Below, one piece after another: positions 18,710 through 26,349 of a DNA stretch of 51,111 nt. The notes below the pieces were generated by a model. That model was not told the origin of the DNA and did no database searches. It saw nothing but the letters and a program-made list of their open reading frames with translations. Origin of the DNA: JBHGXV01 sp041920505. GTDB taxonomy: Bacteria > Bacillota > Bacilli > Brevibacillales > Brevibacillaceae. The stretch's first letter is position 1. Every line of letters starts with the position of its first letter. The stretch covers positions 1 through 51,111 of the forward strand of contig JBHGXV010000060.1 of assembly GCA_041920505.1 (NCBI GenBank), in the 5' to 3' direction. A program made the position numbers and the translations under genes.

Positions 18710-19419
18710 TGATGACAGAGTGCAAACAGATTGCCATTCGCGACCGCTACGGCATCCCGGGCGACGCCGTAATCATCGTCGCCGGTACCGTCGGCGTGGG
18801 CAAATCGACGTTTACGCGCGCGCTGGCCGATCTGCTCGGCTTCCGCGTCTCGATGGAAAAAGTTGACGCCAACCCGTATCTCGAACGTTTTTACGAAGAT
18901 TTCGCCCGCTGGAGTTTCCACCAGCAGATCTTTTTTCTCGCGGAAAAATTCAAGGAGCAGCAGCGCATGTTCCAGTACGGCGGCGGGTTCGTCCAGGACC
19001 GCTCGATTTACGAGGACAGCGGGATTTTCGCCCGGATGCTGTACGAGCAGGGGCACATGGACGAAGCTGACTACCAGACGTATGTCGGGCTGTTTGAAGC
19101 GATGGTGATGACGCCGTTCTTTCCGCAGCCGGACGTGCTGATCTATCTGGAGGGCAGTTTCGAGGAGATCGTGCGGCGGGTGAAGGAGCGCGGGCGGCCA
19201 ATGGAGCAGCAGACGCCGGTCGCCTACTGGGCCGAACTGTACCGGCGCTACGAGGAGTGGATCGAGACGTTTAGGCTGTGTCCGGTGCTTCGGATCAACA
19301 TCAACGAGTACGACGTGCAGAAAGACCAGGCCTCGGTCGAAGTGGTGCTTTCGCGCGTCGCCGAAAAAATCCGGGCGGTGCGCCGGGTTCGTCGGCAGGA
19401 AGGGCGGCCTGTGGTATAA
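18709..19419 (+). CDS. dck: Deoxyadenosine/deoxycytidine kinase
   Basis: This 236-residue kinase matches the recalled Bacillus subtilis Dck (YaaF) pattern: P-loop AGTVGVGKST, NPYLERFYEDFARWSFHQQIF, GGGFVQDRSIYED and the FEAMVMTPFFPQPDVLIYLEG region. It phosphorylates deoxyadenosine and deoxycytidine for nucleotide salvage. The start overlaps the stop of dgk; two tandem ATG codons (18709, 18712) follow AGGGG and either may be used. About 40 bases separate it from the methyltransferase gene, so the operon may continue. Confidence 0.92.
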   Translation: MMTECKQIAIRDRYGIPGDAVIIVAGTVGVGKSTFTRALADLLGFRVSMEKVDANPYLERFYEDFARWSFHQQIFFLAEKFKEQQRMFQYGGGFVQDRSIYEDSGIFARMLYEQGHMDEADYQTYVGLFEAMVMTPFFPQPDVLIYLEGSFEEIVRRVKERGRPMEQQTPVAYWAELYRRYEEWIETFRLCPVLRININEYDVQKDQASVEVVLSRVAEKIRAVRRVRRQEGRPVV

Positions 19420-19458
19420 TGGGCTAGGCAACCAGCTTAGCCAAAGGAGACATGTTGC

Positions 19459-20196
19459 ATGCAAGACGCTTGGTTTGAGCGGAGTTTTCACGAGGATTAC
19501 CTGCTTGTCTACCAGCATCGCGACGAGGAGTCGGCTGATCGGGAAATCGCCAACCTGTTGGACCGGCTGCCGGTGAAGCCGACGGGGCGCGTGCTTGATC
19601 TGTGCTGCGGCAGCGGCCGGCATTCCCGCGCGCTGGCCCGCAGGGGCTACGAGGTGGTGGGGGTTGATCTTTCGCCGGTGCTGTTGCGGTTGGCAGAAGA
19701 GCAGAACACGTATCCCAACGTCCGGTTTTACCGCTACGACATGCGGGACATCCCGTTTCGCGAAGAGTTTGACATCGTCGTCAACCTGTTTACCAGCTTC
19801 GGCTACTTTTCAAACGATGAAGAGAACGCCCTGGTCGTCGCCAACATGGCCAGAGCGCTGAAACCTGGCGGCGAAGCGGTGATCGACTATCTCAATCCCG
19901 GTTACGTCAAAGCCAACCTGGTGCCGCATTCCGTCCGGGAGACGAACGGTTTGCACATCGAAGAGACCCGCTGGATTGAGGACGGATTTGTCAAAAAGGA
20001 GATCGTCGTGCGCGACGCGGAAGCCGCCGAACCGCGCCGGTATCTTGAGCAGGTGCGCCTATACGAAGCGGACGAGATGAGCGCCATGCTGAGCGAGGCC
20101 GGATTCGGATCGGTTCGACTGTACGGCGACTATCAGTTCGGCCCGTATGACGCGGAACGTTCGCCGCGGATGATCCTCTACGCGGTCAAAGAATAG
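19459..20196 (+). CDS. Class I SAM-dependent methyltransferase
   Basis: This 245-residue soluble protein has a Rossmann-type methyltransferase core. Motif I is visible as VLDLCCGSGRHS at about residue 48, followed by VVGVDLS (acidic residue binding the ribose), YDMRDIPF and the motif IV-like FDIVVNLFTSFGYF. Families with this FTSFGYF signature include small-molecule methyltransferases, but the acceptor is unknown. AAAGGAG precedes the ATG at 19459. It lies 40 bases after dck and 98 bases before the pterin dehydratase-like gene. Co-transcription with the kinases is possible. Confidence 0.87.
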   Translation: MQDAWFERSFHEDYLLVYQHRDEESADREIANLLDRLPVKPTGRVLDLCCGSGRHSRALARRGYEVVGVDLSPVLLRLAEEQNTYPNVRFYRYDMRDIPFREEFDIVVNLFTSFGYFSNDEENALVVANMARALKPGGEAVIDYLNPGYVKANLVPHSVRETNGLHIEETRWIEDGFVKKEIVVRDAEAAEPRRYLEQVRLYEADEMSAMLSEAGFGSVRLYGDYQFGPYDAERSPRMILYAVKE

Positions 20197-20293
20197 GCAA
20201 GCACGGGACGAGATTTCGGTGACTATCCCCTCCGGTCGGTGAATACGATGGAGATAAACGAGATTTTTCATTGACCAGAGGGGGAGTCCAACC

Positions 20294-20578
20294 ATGAGCA
20301 GATTGACCATGGAACAGATCAAGTGGAATCTGAGCAAGGTACCGGGATGGAGACTGGCCGAAGACCAGATCACCTTGACGCGGACGGTTACATGTGCGGA
20401 TTTTCTCTCGGCAGTCCGCCTCGTCAACCAGGTTTCGGAGTATGTGGACAGCGAGCAGCACTATCCCGAGATTCGCATCGCCGGGGGGACGGTCACGTTC
20501 ACGCTGTACACCCAGCAGGCCAGGGGACTGACCGGCAAGGATTTTGCTCTGGCCCAGGTCATCAACAAGCTGATATGA
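20294..20578 (+). CDS. Pterin-4a-carbinolamine dehydratase-like protein
   Basis: A 94-residue protein of normal length for the 4a-hydroxytetrahydrobiopterin dehydratase family. It carries the core pattern: W-x-L segment near the N-terminus (VPGWRLAEDQITLTRT), a central FLSAVRLVNQVSEYVDSEQHYPEI segment and the C-terminal ARGLTGKDFALAQVINKL. The family's active site normally has two adjacent His residues before the Pro; here the sequence is EQHYP, so only one His is conserved, and activity is uncertain. The enzyme would dehydrate 4a-carbinolamine during pterin cofactor recycling, or act as a structural relative. A GGGGGAG site precedes the ATG. Confidence 0.82.
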   Translation: MSRLTMEQIKWNLSKVPGWRLAEDQITLTRTVTCADFLSAVRLVNQVSEYVDSEQHYPEIRIAGGTVTFTLYTQQARGLTGKDFALAQVINKLI

Positions 20579-20632
20579 ACGAACGGGAGCGTTTGTAAGC
20601 GCTGTCTATGAGTTGACCGCCCATCGGCACCG

Positions 20633-20657
20633 ACCGCTGATTCAGGCGGTTTTTTTG
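20633..20657 (+). terminator. Intrinsic terminator after the pterin dehydratase gene
   Basis: ACCGC/GCGGT pairs around TGATTCAG and is followed by seven T residues. An alternative longer-range stem uses ACCGCC at about 20616. Confidence 0.7.
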
Positions 20658-20772
20658 TGCGGGCCGCCATCCGGCGACGGGACAGGGAAAGATGGATACG
20701 AGCGGGGAGGCGAGCATATGGTGTAACGACACGGTTCGTCCGTCATTTATGCAAAACGCACGGAGGCACACC

Positions 20773-21411
20773 ATGTATGTCGTTCGCAAAACGTTGGCGG
20801 TCTTGCTTGGCTGCGCCCTGGTCGGGGTCGGCATCAACCTGTTCATTGTGCCGCACAAACTGATGGACGGCGGGATGATCGGGATCGGCCTGATCGCCAA
20901 ATACTACCTGTCCTGGCCGCCCGGTCTGACGATCCTGTTGGCCAGCATGCCGATGTATGCGATGGTCTATTGGCACGATAAACGCTTGTTTTATCACAGT
21001 GTCTGCGGGCTAGTCCTCTCTTCGTGGTTTATTGATTGGCTGAGCCCGCTGCGGGCGTTTCCGCCGTTCTCCCTGCCCGCCTCGTCCGTTATCGGAGGCA
21101 TGGTGATCGGCGCTGGTATTGGGCTGATGCTCGCTTATGACACCAATACCGGCGGCACCGATCTGCTCGCCCAGTTTATCGCCAAACGGACGGACACACC
21201 GGTTGCCCTGCTGATTTTTCTCATCGACAGCATGGTCGTGGCGGGCGCCTACAAGGCGATCGGGGGGTACAACACCCTGTACTCGGCGGTGACGATCGCC
21301 TCCGTCGCCGTTTTCACGCATGTTTTTTTCCAGATCGGCCAGGGCGGACGCCGGCAGCCGTACGTGGTGGTGGGCCGCTGGTCTGACGTCAGCAGACATA
21401 AGCGGTCGTAA
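20773..21411 (+). CDS. YitT-family membrane protein, short form
   Basis: A 212-residue integral membrane protein with about five hydrophobic segments is predicted. The N-terminus LAVLLGCALVGVGINLFIVPHKLMDGGMIGIGLI, the GGTDLLAQFIA motif and the ASVAVFTHVFF segment are characteristic of the YitT/DUF161 domain. Full-length YitT proteins are about 280 residues and end in a cytoplasmic DUF2179 domain, which is missing here. The C-terminus stops after a short basic tail (SDVSRHKRS). Transport substrate is unknown. GGAGG precedes the ATG at 20773. An in-frame upstream start at 20692 lacks a good site. Confidence 0.8.
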   Translation: MYVVRKTLAVLLGCALVGVGINLFIVPHKLMDGGMIGIGLIAKYYLSWPPGLTILLASMPMYAMVYWHDKRLFYHSVCGLVLSSWFIDWLSPLRAFPPFSLPASSVIGGMVIGAGIGLMLAYDTNTGGTDLLAQFIAKRTDTPVALLIFLIDSMVVAGAYKAIGGYNTLYSAVTIASVAVFTHVFFQIGQGGRRQPYVVVGRWSDVSRHKRS

Positions 21412-21543
21412 AAGACAAGTAAGTGTAAAATGATCGAACGGCGGATATGGTAAATTTGGACTACAAGGAGTTACTTAACACAAAACAGATGATTAGTTCC
21501 CTTTAGGGAATGGAACGTAGCCGCTGGACGTATTCACCGCCAG

Positions 21544-21580
21544 AAAAAAGAGGGCACCCCCTTATTTCAGGGACGCCCGC
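21544..21580 (-). terminator. Terminator of the flavin-reductase gene
   Basis: On the minus strand GGGCGTCCC...GGGGGTGCCC forms a stem around GAAATAA, followed by TCTTTTTT. It overlaps the stop codon at 21562. Confidence 0.75.
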
Positions 21581-22110
21581 AACTTCTGATGGAGCGCTTC
21601 CGCCTCGCGGATGGCGCGAAGATCGTGTTCAATTTCGCCCGGCTGGTTGCCCTCGCCGATCACATACCCGCGAAAATCGACGGACAGAAACTGGAAGATA
21701 TACTGGAACTGCTGGATCAAGGGCAGCGCCTTCAAACGCGGGTTGTCTCCGCCCGCGATCACCACGTACGCCGCCTTTTGGGCCATCGTGTCCTTGAACG
21801 CGATACGGCTGTCGCGCAAGCTTTGCGACCAGCGATCGACAAAGGTTTTCATCAATCCTGACATCCCGTACCAGTACAGCGGCGTCGCAAAGATCAGGAT
21901 GTCGTGCTTCAACACCTCGGCGATCACCTGGTCGTGGTCGTCGTCCACCGGCTGAAACCCTCCGGGGACATGCCGTTTGTCCTCGATCGGCAGGATATGC
22001 TTCTCCCGCAGGTTGATCCGGGTGCAGGGCAAATCCCCCACCACGATTTCCGTCAGCCGTTCCGTATTTCCGTTGGCACGGGAACTGCCATTCAACACAA
22101 GCAGACTCAA
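21562..22110 (-). CDS. NAD(P)H-dependent FMN reductase / flavodoxin-fold oxidoreductase
   Basis: This predicted flavoprotein of 182 residues has the flavodoxin fold. The phosphate-binding loop is LNGSSRANGNTE directly at the N-terminus. The flavin-binding segment FATPLYWYGMSGLMKTFVDRW is the signature of the family of multimeric flavodoxin-like reductases. I placed the start at TTG 22110 because AAAAGGAG lies nine bases before it and family members begin right at this strand; an in-frame ATG at 22155 would add 15 atypical residues. Expression is driven by the outward-facing copy of the 44-bp promoter repeat at 22186-22229. Confidence 0.83.
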   Translation of the reverse strand: MSLLVLNGSSRANGNTERLTEIVVGDLPCTRINLREKHILPIEDKRHVPGGFQPVDDDHDQVIAEVLKHDILIFATPLYWYGMSGLMKTFVDRWSQSLRDSRIAFKDTMAQKAAYVVIAGGDNPRLKALPLIQQFQYIFQFLSVDFRGYVIGEGNQPGEIEHDLRAIREAEALHQKLRASLK

Positions 22111-22185
22111 AATGCGATTCTCCTTTTCCTCGAAAATGTTGGCATCTTCCATCATACCACACGTTTCCCAACGTTGCGCCCCTCT

Positions 22186-22229
22186 GTTTCCTTTTACTAT
22201 AACAATGAAACCGCGAGTTTGACAAACAC
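22186..22229 (-). repeat. 44-bp promoter repeat, copy 1 (inverted relative to copy 2)
   Basis: This 44-bp segment is the reverse complement of 23995-24038 with a single mismatch. Read on the minus strand it contains TTGTCA and TATAGT spaced by 18 bases, a credible sigma-A promoter pointing toward the flavin-reductase gene. Similarity stops abruptly at both ends. Confidence 0.9.
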
Positions 22230-22317
22230 CACGCCGCCATCCCCTTCTCCCCAGACTACGTTTGACTTCAGCGTTTTTACATCGGGTATCATTGGATCGA
22301 CGTTACTTTGTAAAGCT

Positions 22318-22602
22318 CTAAAATCTTAATGCTATAATTGCTGCAGCTATGTTAGGGAGTGCAACAAGCATTAGCTTTAATGACCATTTCATCCTTGCTT
22401 TGCGGTCTTCAGTTTGTTCACTAAAGTCATTAGCTCTTGACCTGTCACCGGTTATAAGCGCTCCAGAGAGTATAATTGATAAACCAAAACTCAAAGCGCC
22501 CAGTATTCCACATAGTAAGAAAATTATGCTCTTGTTATTCAGGGATAGTGCAATGATCGAACTTATAATTGGCATTATGGCTCCAATTCCTAACCATTTC
22601 AC
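22318..22602 (-). CDS. Small membrane protein, DUF5316-like
   Basis: A 94-residue membrane protein is predicted with three hydrophobic segments and a conserved-looking loop SGALITGDRSRANDFSEQTEDRKARMKW followed by LPNIAAAIIA. This pattern recalls the DUF5316 family of small Bacillus membrane proteins, whose function is unknown; the assignment is from memory. The GTG start at 22602 is preceded by AAAGGAGG at seven bases, which is a strong site. The same frame is open further upstream, through a transcription terminator, into a secreted-protein reading frame. I regard this gene as separately translated. Base composition is AT-rich compared with neighbours. Confidence 0.65.
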   Translation of the reverse strand: MKWLGIGAIMPIISSIIALSLNNKSIIFLLCGILGALSFGLSIILSGALITGDRSRANDFSEQTEDRKARMKWSLKLMLVALPNIAAAIIALRF

Positions 22603-22638
22603 AACAATGCCTCCTTTGAATAGCATTAAACACATAGT

Positions 22639-22679
22639 AAGAAACAAAAAGGCAGATTCAACTGCCCTTTTTGTTTCTT
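22639..22679 (-). terminator. Terminator hairpin located inside an open reading frame
   Basis: The arms AAGAAACAAAAAGG(G)CAG and CTGCCTTTTTGTTTCTT pair over 17 bases with one bulge and a six-base loop, ending in a T-rich 3' arm when read on the minus strand. It lies between the secreted-protein part and the small membrane gene. Confidence 0.85.
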
Positions 22680-23399
22680 TCTTCTTATGATTTAAGTTAT
22701 TTGTACCTGATGTACTCGCAAGTACAGGTACCCATTCGGAAGGGTAGTTATAACTGTATGTTCTTGAGGTTGGGTAAAAGTCTTTAGCTTGAGTAACTGC
22801 AATACTTGATGGAGGCAAACCGTTTTGTCCAATGGAAACTTTTAAGCCTGACAGTGTGTATGTGGAATCAGAAACGTCCCATCCACCATCTACCGAAATT
22901 ATATCCCAATATCTAACATCTCTGGAATCAGTCCAGTAATCTACATAGAGAGTTGAATAGGCTTTAACACCACCATATTTATCCCATTGCGAATCATATT
23001 GGCTGTAATCATAGGAGCTAGCGGTTACCATTGTTGTTATTGCATAAGTTTCGACTGAACTACCATCGTCTTGTTTTGCAACTTGTAATAGTTGAGCTGT
23101 TTTATATTGGTTGATTTTTAATATTACGTCCTTGTTATTGTCGTCAGGAATCATTATATCATTTCCAATTTCGAGGTTAACCGGTAAATCGGAAATCCCT
23201 TTTTTTGCTCTCTCAAAAAGAACATTTAGGTCTTTAATTTCCTTATACTGAGAAACAATCTTATAATGCGACTTATCAAACTTTTCCTCCTTCTTGTCCG
23301 AATCTGCAAAAATGGTTGATAGAAACGTCATGCATAGCAAGGGAATTAACGCAAGAGAAGTAAAAGCTTTTCTCTTTATAGCAAAATATACCTCTTAGT

Positions 23400-23994
23400 A
23401 GTAAATTTATACCATTATAGTATCACGAACGAAATTACTAGTATATTCTTGTATTTTTGTACTAAAAATGATATACATGTAAAAATAAGTTAAGATGATT
23501 TTATAGAATGTCCATTTTACTCGTCGAAGCTAGAGGCAACCGTGTTGCCTGAAGCGCCAAAGGTCTTCCTGGGTACTGTTTGTGCAAGTGACGGTCGTTC
23601 ATGGGGAATGAGAAGACGTCGGGAATCAGGTTCGTCTTAAGGTGCTCCCTTTACACGGTGAAGGGGGGCTTCTAAATGAGGGGTTGGTGACATTCTGGTT
23701 CGCCATTACGACATGGATAAACACACGTGGCTGGTGGTTAACGTGGATTGTGTAGTGTCGATCGGGTAATGCGAATCCTATTTTCACCGGTCATTGACAA
23801 GATGATCCGACTATTGAGTAGTCCTTATAAAGTAGCATGACGGGGCTGGCGTTAAAAAGCCTTCGTGTTGAGGTGGAAAATCATCTTACGAATGAAATAG
23901 AATCGATATAAAACGCTTTCAAGAGGCGGAAGCCAATTGCTCTTTTTCAAAACTAAAAATCCTGCCCTTGATGACTTAACTCACATGGCAACGA
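23400..23994. other. Gene-free stretch inside the AT-rich island
   Basis: About 600 bases contain no supported gene. The left 120 bases are very AT-rich and hold the presumed promoter of the secreted-protein frame. The remainder has a more balanced composition and only short frames broken by stops, with a small perfect hairpin AGGCAAC-CGT-GTTGCCT at 23534-23550. It may be a decayed insertion or gene, but I could not identify one. Confidence 0.5.
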
Positions 23995-24038
23995 GTGTTT
24001 GTCAAACGCGCGGTTTCATTGTTATAGTAAAAGGAAAC
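23995..24038 (+). repeat. 44-bp promoter repeat, copy 2
   Basis: Forward copy of the inverted pair (partner 22186-22229, one mismatch). It contains TTGTCA, an 18-base spacer and TATAGT, and drives the methyltransferase operon starting at 24064. The start codon lies 26 bases beyond the repeat. Confidence 0.9.
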
Positions 24039-24063
24039 GGCGCTGGAATGAGGAGGCAGGCAG

Positions 24064-24645
24064 ATGGACGATTATGTCGTGCGCAATAAGGAGACGTTTG
24101 ACCGGCTGGGCAGTGCGGCCACCGACGAGGACGAACTGATTCGCGTGGCCCGGCGGGGACTGCCCGCGTTTCAGATGGTGCTTGCCGGCAGCCGGGTGCT
24201 GGATCTGGGCTGCGGGGTGGGACACGATTCGCGCAAGCTGAAATTGTCCAACCTGGATGTGCAAGGGCTTGACATCAGCGAGGCGATGCTGGCCGAGGCG
24301 AAGCGGCAGGTGGAGGGCGTGCCGTTTTTGCAGGGAGATTTTCGCGCCTTGCCGTTTGCCGACGAGAGCTTCGACGGGGTGTGGGCCAACGGGTCGCTGT
24401 TTTACGTCACACCGGACGATTTGTTGAAGACGTTGGCCGAGGTGCATCGCATCCTGAAGCCTGCGGGCGTCATTTTCGCTTCGTATTTGCAGGGGGAGGG
24501 GGCGTCGTACAACGATTCGCTCTACCGGCACAAATACACCTATGAACAGTTGGAAACCCTGTATCAACAAGCGGGGTTCAAGACGATTGACCGCTCGTAT
24601 GCCACACAGGAAGACAAGTACCTGATGACTCTTGCCGTAAAATGA
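24064..24645 (+). CDS. Class I SAM-dependent methyltransferase (Methyltransf_11-like)
   Basis: A 193-residue methyltransferase is predicted. SAM-binding motif I is VLDLGCGVGHDS (about residue 44). It is followed by VQGLDISEAML, GDFRALPFADESFDGVWANGSLFYV (motifs II-III) and a C-terminal RHKYTYEQLETLYQQAGFKTIDRSY that closes the fold. The acceptor is unknown. AGGAGGCAGGCAG precedes the ATG. It heads a tight three-gene cluster with the acidic protein and the Cys-rich protein, under the forward copy of the 44-bp promoter repeat. Confidence 0.88.
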   Translation: MDDYVVRNKETFDRLGSAATDEDELIRVARRGLPAFQMVLAGSRVLDLGCGVGHDSRKLKLSNLDVQGLDISEAMLAEAKRQVEGVPFLQGDFRALPFADESFDGVWANGSLFYVTPDDLLKTLAEVHRILKPAGVIFASYLQGEGASYNDSLYRHKYTYEQLETLYQQAGFKTIDRSYATQEDKYLMTLAVK

Positions 24646-24655
24646 GGAGGACGCG

Positions 24656-24976
24656 ATGGAGTTTCACACCAAGGATGAATTGACCAACTTGCTGCAAAAG
24701 CACTTTTCCAGCCAGCCGTTGACCGTTACCTTCACCCAGTGGGAAGGCGACGAGGAAGACGAGGAAGTGACCACGTTTCACGGTCGGCTGATCGAGTTTC
24801 GCATCACTGACAACGAGTTTGCCGCGCACGATCTGTTGTTGCACTTCCAGGCCGACGAGGACGACGTGGTGGAGATCCTGATGGAAATCCCCAAGGTAGA
24901 AGGGGATCTGGGAACGCACGAAGGCGGCGAGTTGCGCGTCTTCGGCACGGAAGCGGAACTGGTCCTTTCGAAATGA
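24656..24976 (+). CDS. Small acidic hypothetical protein
   Basis: A 106-residue, strongly acidic soluble protein (runs such as EGDEEDEE and QADEDDVVEIL) with alternating beta-strand-like segments. It has no membrane segment or Cys. GAGGACGCG precedes the ATG ten bases after the methyltransferase stop, and its stop overlaps the next start in ATGA. The tight coupling on both sides suggests a shared function with the methyltransferase and the Cys-rich protein. I do not recognise a family; the fold could be a small beta-barrel of the YqzG or Sm-like kind, but this is speculation. Confidence 0.7.
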   Translation: MEFHTKDELTNLLQKHFSSQPLTVTFTQWEGDEEDEEVTTFHGRLIEFRITDNEFAAHDLLLHFQADEDDVVEILMEIPKVEGDLGTHEGGELRVFGTEAELVLSK

Positions 24977-25740
24977 AACCGGTTTTCGCCTACTACGGGA
25001 CGCCGGAGCGCCTGAGCCAGCAGGAAGCGTATCACTGTACCCGATATCTGAGACGAAACCGGGAGCGGATCGTGGTCACAGGCTCCCTGCTGGTGGACAC
25101 GGACGCGCTCATGCGTCCGTTTCATCTCGATTGCCGGAATTGTCGCGCCGTTCACGGCACCACCTGTTGCGAAGGAGGGCATCCGTATGCCGTGGCCGAC
25201 TGGCAAATCGCTCTGCTGGATGAAGCGTTGCCGGATATCGTGCGGGAGTTTTTGCCTGCGAACGCGCGCGAAGCGGTGGAAAAGACGGGCGTCTGGCAAA
25301 AGGACGGGGAACCCGGCACGCTGGCCCATCCCGGCCAGGACTGCGCGTATTTTTGCGACATCGGCAAAAAGAGAGGGTGCGCGATTCACGCCTGGGCGCT
25401 TCGTCATGGACGCGAAGTCGGCGATTGGAAGCCGTTCAGTTGCCAGTTGTATCCGCTGGAGTTGATCCGCATCGGCGAGCAGGTGCTGGTGACGGCGCTG
25501 ACCGAAGAGACAGCGGCGTTTTCCCGCTGGGGGACGGGCTATCTGGGCCAGTTTTTGTGTGCCGATCTGGCGCGGCGCAAGGCTGAGAGAGGCTTGCCCG
25601 ACGAATGGTTTGCCCTGGACGGATACCGCCCCGCCTACGTTTGGGGACGGGGGTTATTCAGCCGCACGTTTGGGGCGGAAGCGGCTGCTATATGGGAAAC
25701 GGTGATGAAGCAAAAGACCGTCTGCACCGATGAACGGTGA
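24973..25740 (+). CDS. Cys-rich protein of the zinc/iron-chelating (YkgJ/DUF3109-like) type
   Basis: A 255-residue soluble protein has eight conserved-looking Cys in two groups: C54-x2-C57 with C65-C66 (DCRNCRAVHGTTCCEGG), and C124, C128, C136, C157 (QDCAYFCDI, RGCAIH, SCQLYPL). This CxxC...CC...C...C-x-L-Y-P arrangement is that of the DUF3109/YkgJ family, presumed to hold a metal centre. No enzymatic activity is established for the family. The ATG overlaps the preceding stop by four bases. The 3' end forms half of a bidirectional terminator. Confidence 0.72.
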   Translation: MKPVFAYYGTPERLSQQEAYHCTRYLRRNRERIVVTGSLLVDTDALMRPFHLDCRNCRAVHGTTCCEGGHPYAVADWQIALLDEALPDIVREFLPANAREAVEKTGVWQKDGEPGTLAHPGQDCAYFCDIGKKRGCAIHAWALRHGREVGDWKPFSCQLYPLELIRIGEQVLVTALTEETAAFSRWGTGYLGQFLCADLARRKAERGLPDEWFALDGYRPAYVWGRGLFSRTFGAEAAAIWETVMKQKTVCTDER

Positions 25741-25753
25741 GACGGTCTTTTTC
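25712..25753. terminator. Bidirectional terminator between the Cys-rich gene and the thioesterase
   Basis: AAAGACCGTCT(G)CACCG pairs with CGGTGAGACGGTCTTT around ATGAA, with one bulged G, and carries A and T runs at the two ends. It overlaps the stop codon at 25738. Confidence 0.9.
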
Positions 25754-25765
25754 TGCCGCACGCAA

Positions 25766-26278
25766 TTACGAATGTTGGCCGTTCGCTTCGTAGAATTGCT
25801 GGTGTTTCTTGCGGTGTTCGCGCCGCTCTTTGCGGATGCGGTAACGATCCTGGGCGCTGTTGAAGTGGAACTTTTCTTCGTCGGTTTCCGGATAAACGGG
25901 GGGAACGGGAATGGCCTTGCCGTTGGAGTCAACGGCCACGAACGTCAGGTACGAAGTGGCGGTCAAGAGCCGCTCGCCGGTGAGCAAATCCTCGGACTCC
26001 ACCTGAACGAACACTTCCATCGAGGTTTTGTGCGTCCAGGTGACAAACGCTTCCAGACAAATCGCCTGCCCGACGCGAATCGGGTTGAGGAAGTCGAGGC
26101 TGTCGTTGGAGGCGGTCACGACCGGCGACCGGCAGTGTCGCATTGCAGCCACGCTGGCGATCTTGTCGACGTAGGCCATGACCCGGCCCCCGAAGATGGT
26201 TCCGTGGTAGTTGGTGTCCGGCGGCAGGACGATGTCGGTCAGATACGTGCGGGACGCACTCATCGGTTTGGCTTCCAT
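25766..26278 (-). CDS. Hot-dog-fold acyl-CoA thioesterase (YkhA-like)
   Basis: A 170-residue BFIT/YciA-type thioesterase hydrolyses acyl-CoA to free acid and CoA. The hot-dog signature is HGTIFGGRVMAYVDKIASVAA with the catalytic acidic residue in the helix, followed by the ASNDSLDFLNPIRVGQ strand and a conserved TSMEVFVQVESEDLLTGER segment. The C-terminal 35 residues are basic and probably disordered (RIRKERREHRKKHQQFYE), as in Bacillus YkhA relatives. It is a single gene with GGAGAGAC before the ATG. Chain-length preference is unknown. Confidence 0.9.
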   Translation of the reverse strand: MEAKPMSASRTYLTDIVLPPDTNYHGTIFGGRVMAYVDKIASVAAMRHCRSPVVTASNDSLDFLNPIRVGQAICLEAFVTWTHKTSMEVFVQVESEDLLTGERLLTATSYLTFVAVDSNGKAIPVPPVYPETDEEKFHFNSAQDRYRIRKERREHRKKHQQFYEANGQHS

Positions 26279-26349
26279 GTCTCTCCATCCTTGTCTCTCT
26301 TGGTGTACTGTTGTGGAAACGTCCCTATTCTATCGTAACCGACACGAAA

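Larger units (their letters stand above)
22318..23379 (-). pseudogene. Secreted-protein frame running in-frame through a terminator into the next gene; probably degenerate
   Basis: A long AT-rich frame encodes a Sec-type signal peptide (basic IKRKAF, hydrophobic TSLALIPLLCMTFLSTIFA) followed by about 215 Tyr/Ser/Asp-rich residues with no family I recognise, then a DUF5316-like membrane domain. Three signs suggest decay. The signal peptide is intact only if translation starts at an ATA codon at 23379, with AAGAGGT upstream; the first standard start (TTG 23340) cuts into the signal. The frame passes through a perfect terminator hairpin (22639-22679). In both other frames TAA codons lie just before that hairpin. 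A late frameshift joining two genes is the simplest reading. A TATAAT-like box lies at 23414-23419. Confidence 0.55.

Noticed and set aside
22186..24038. Complete insertion sequence bounded by the 44-bp inverted repeats
   Set aside because: No transposase frame is present between them, and the repeats are promoters of the flanking genes, so a classical IS is not supported.
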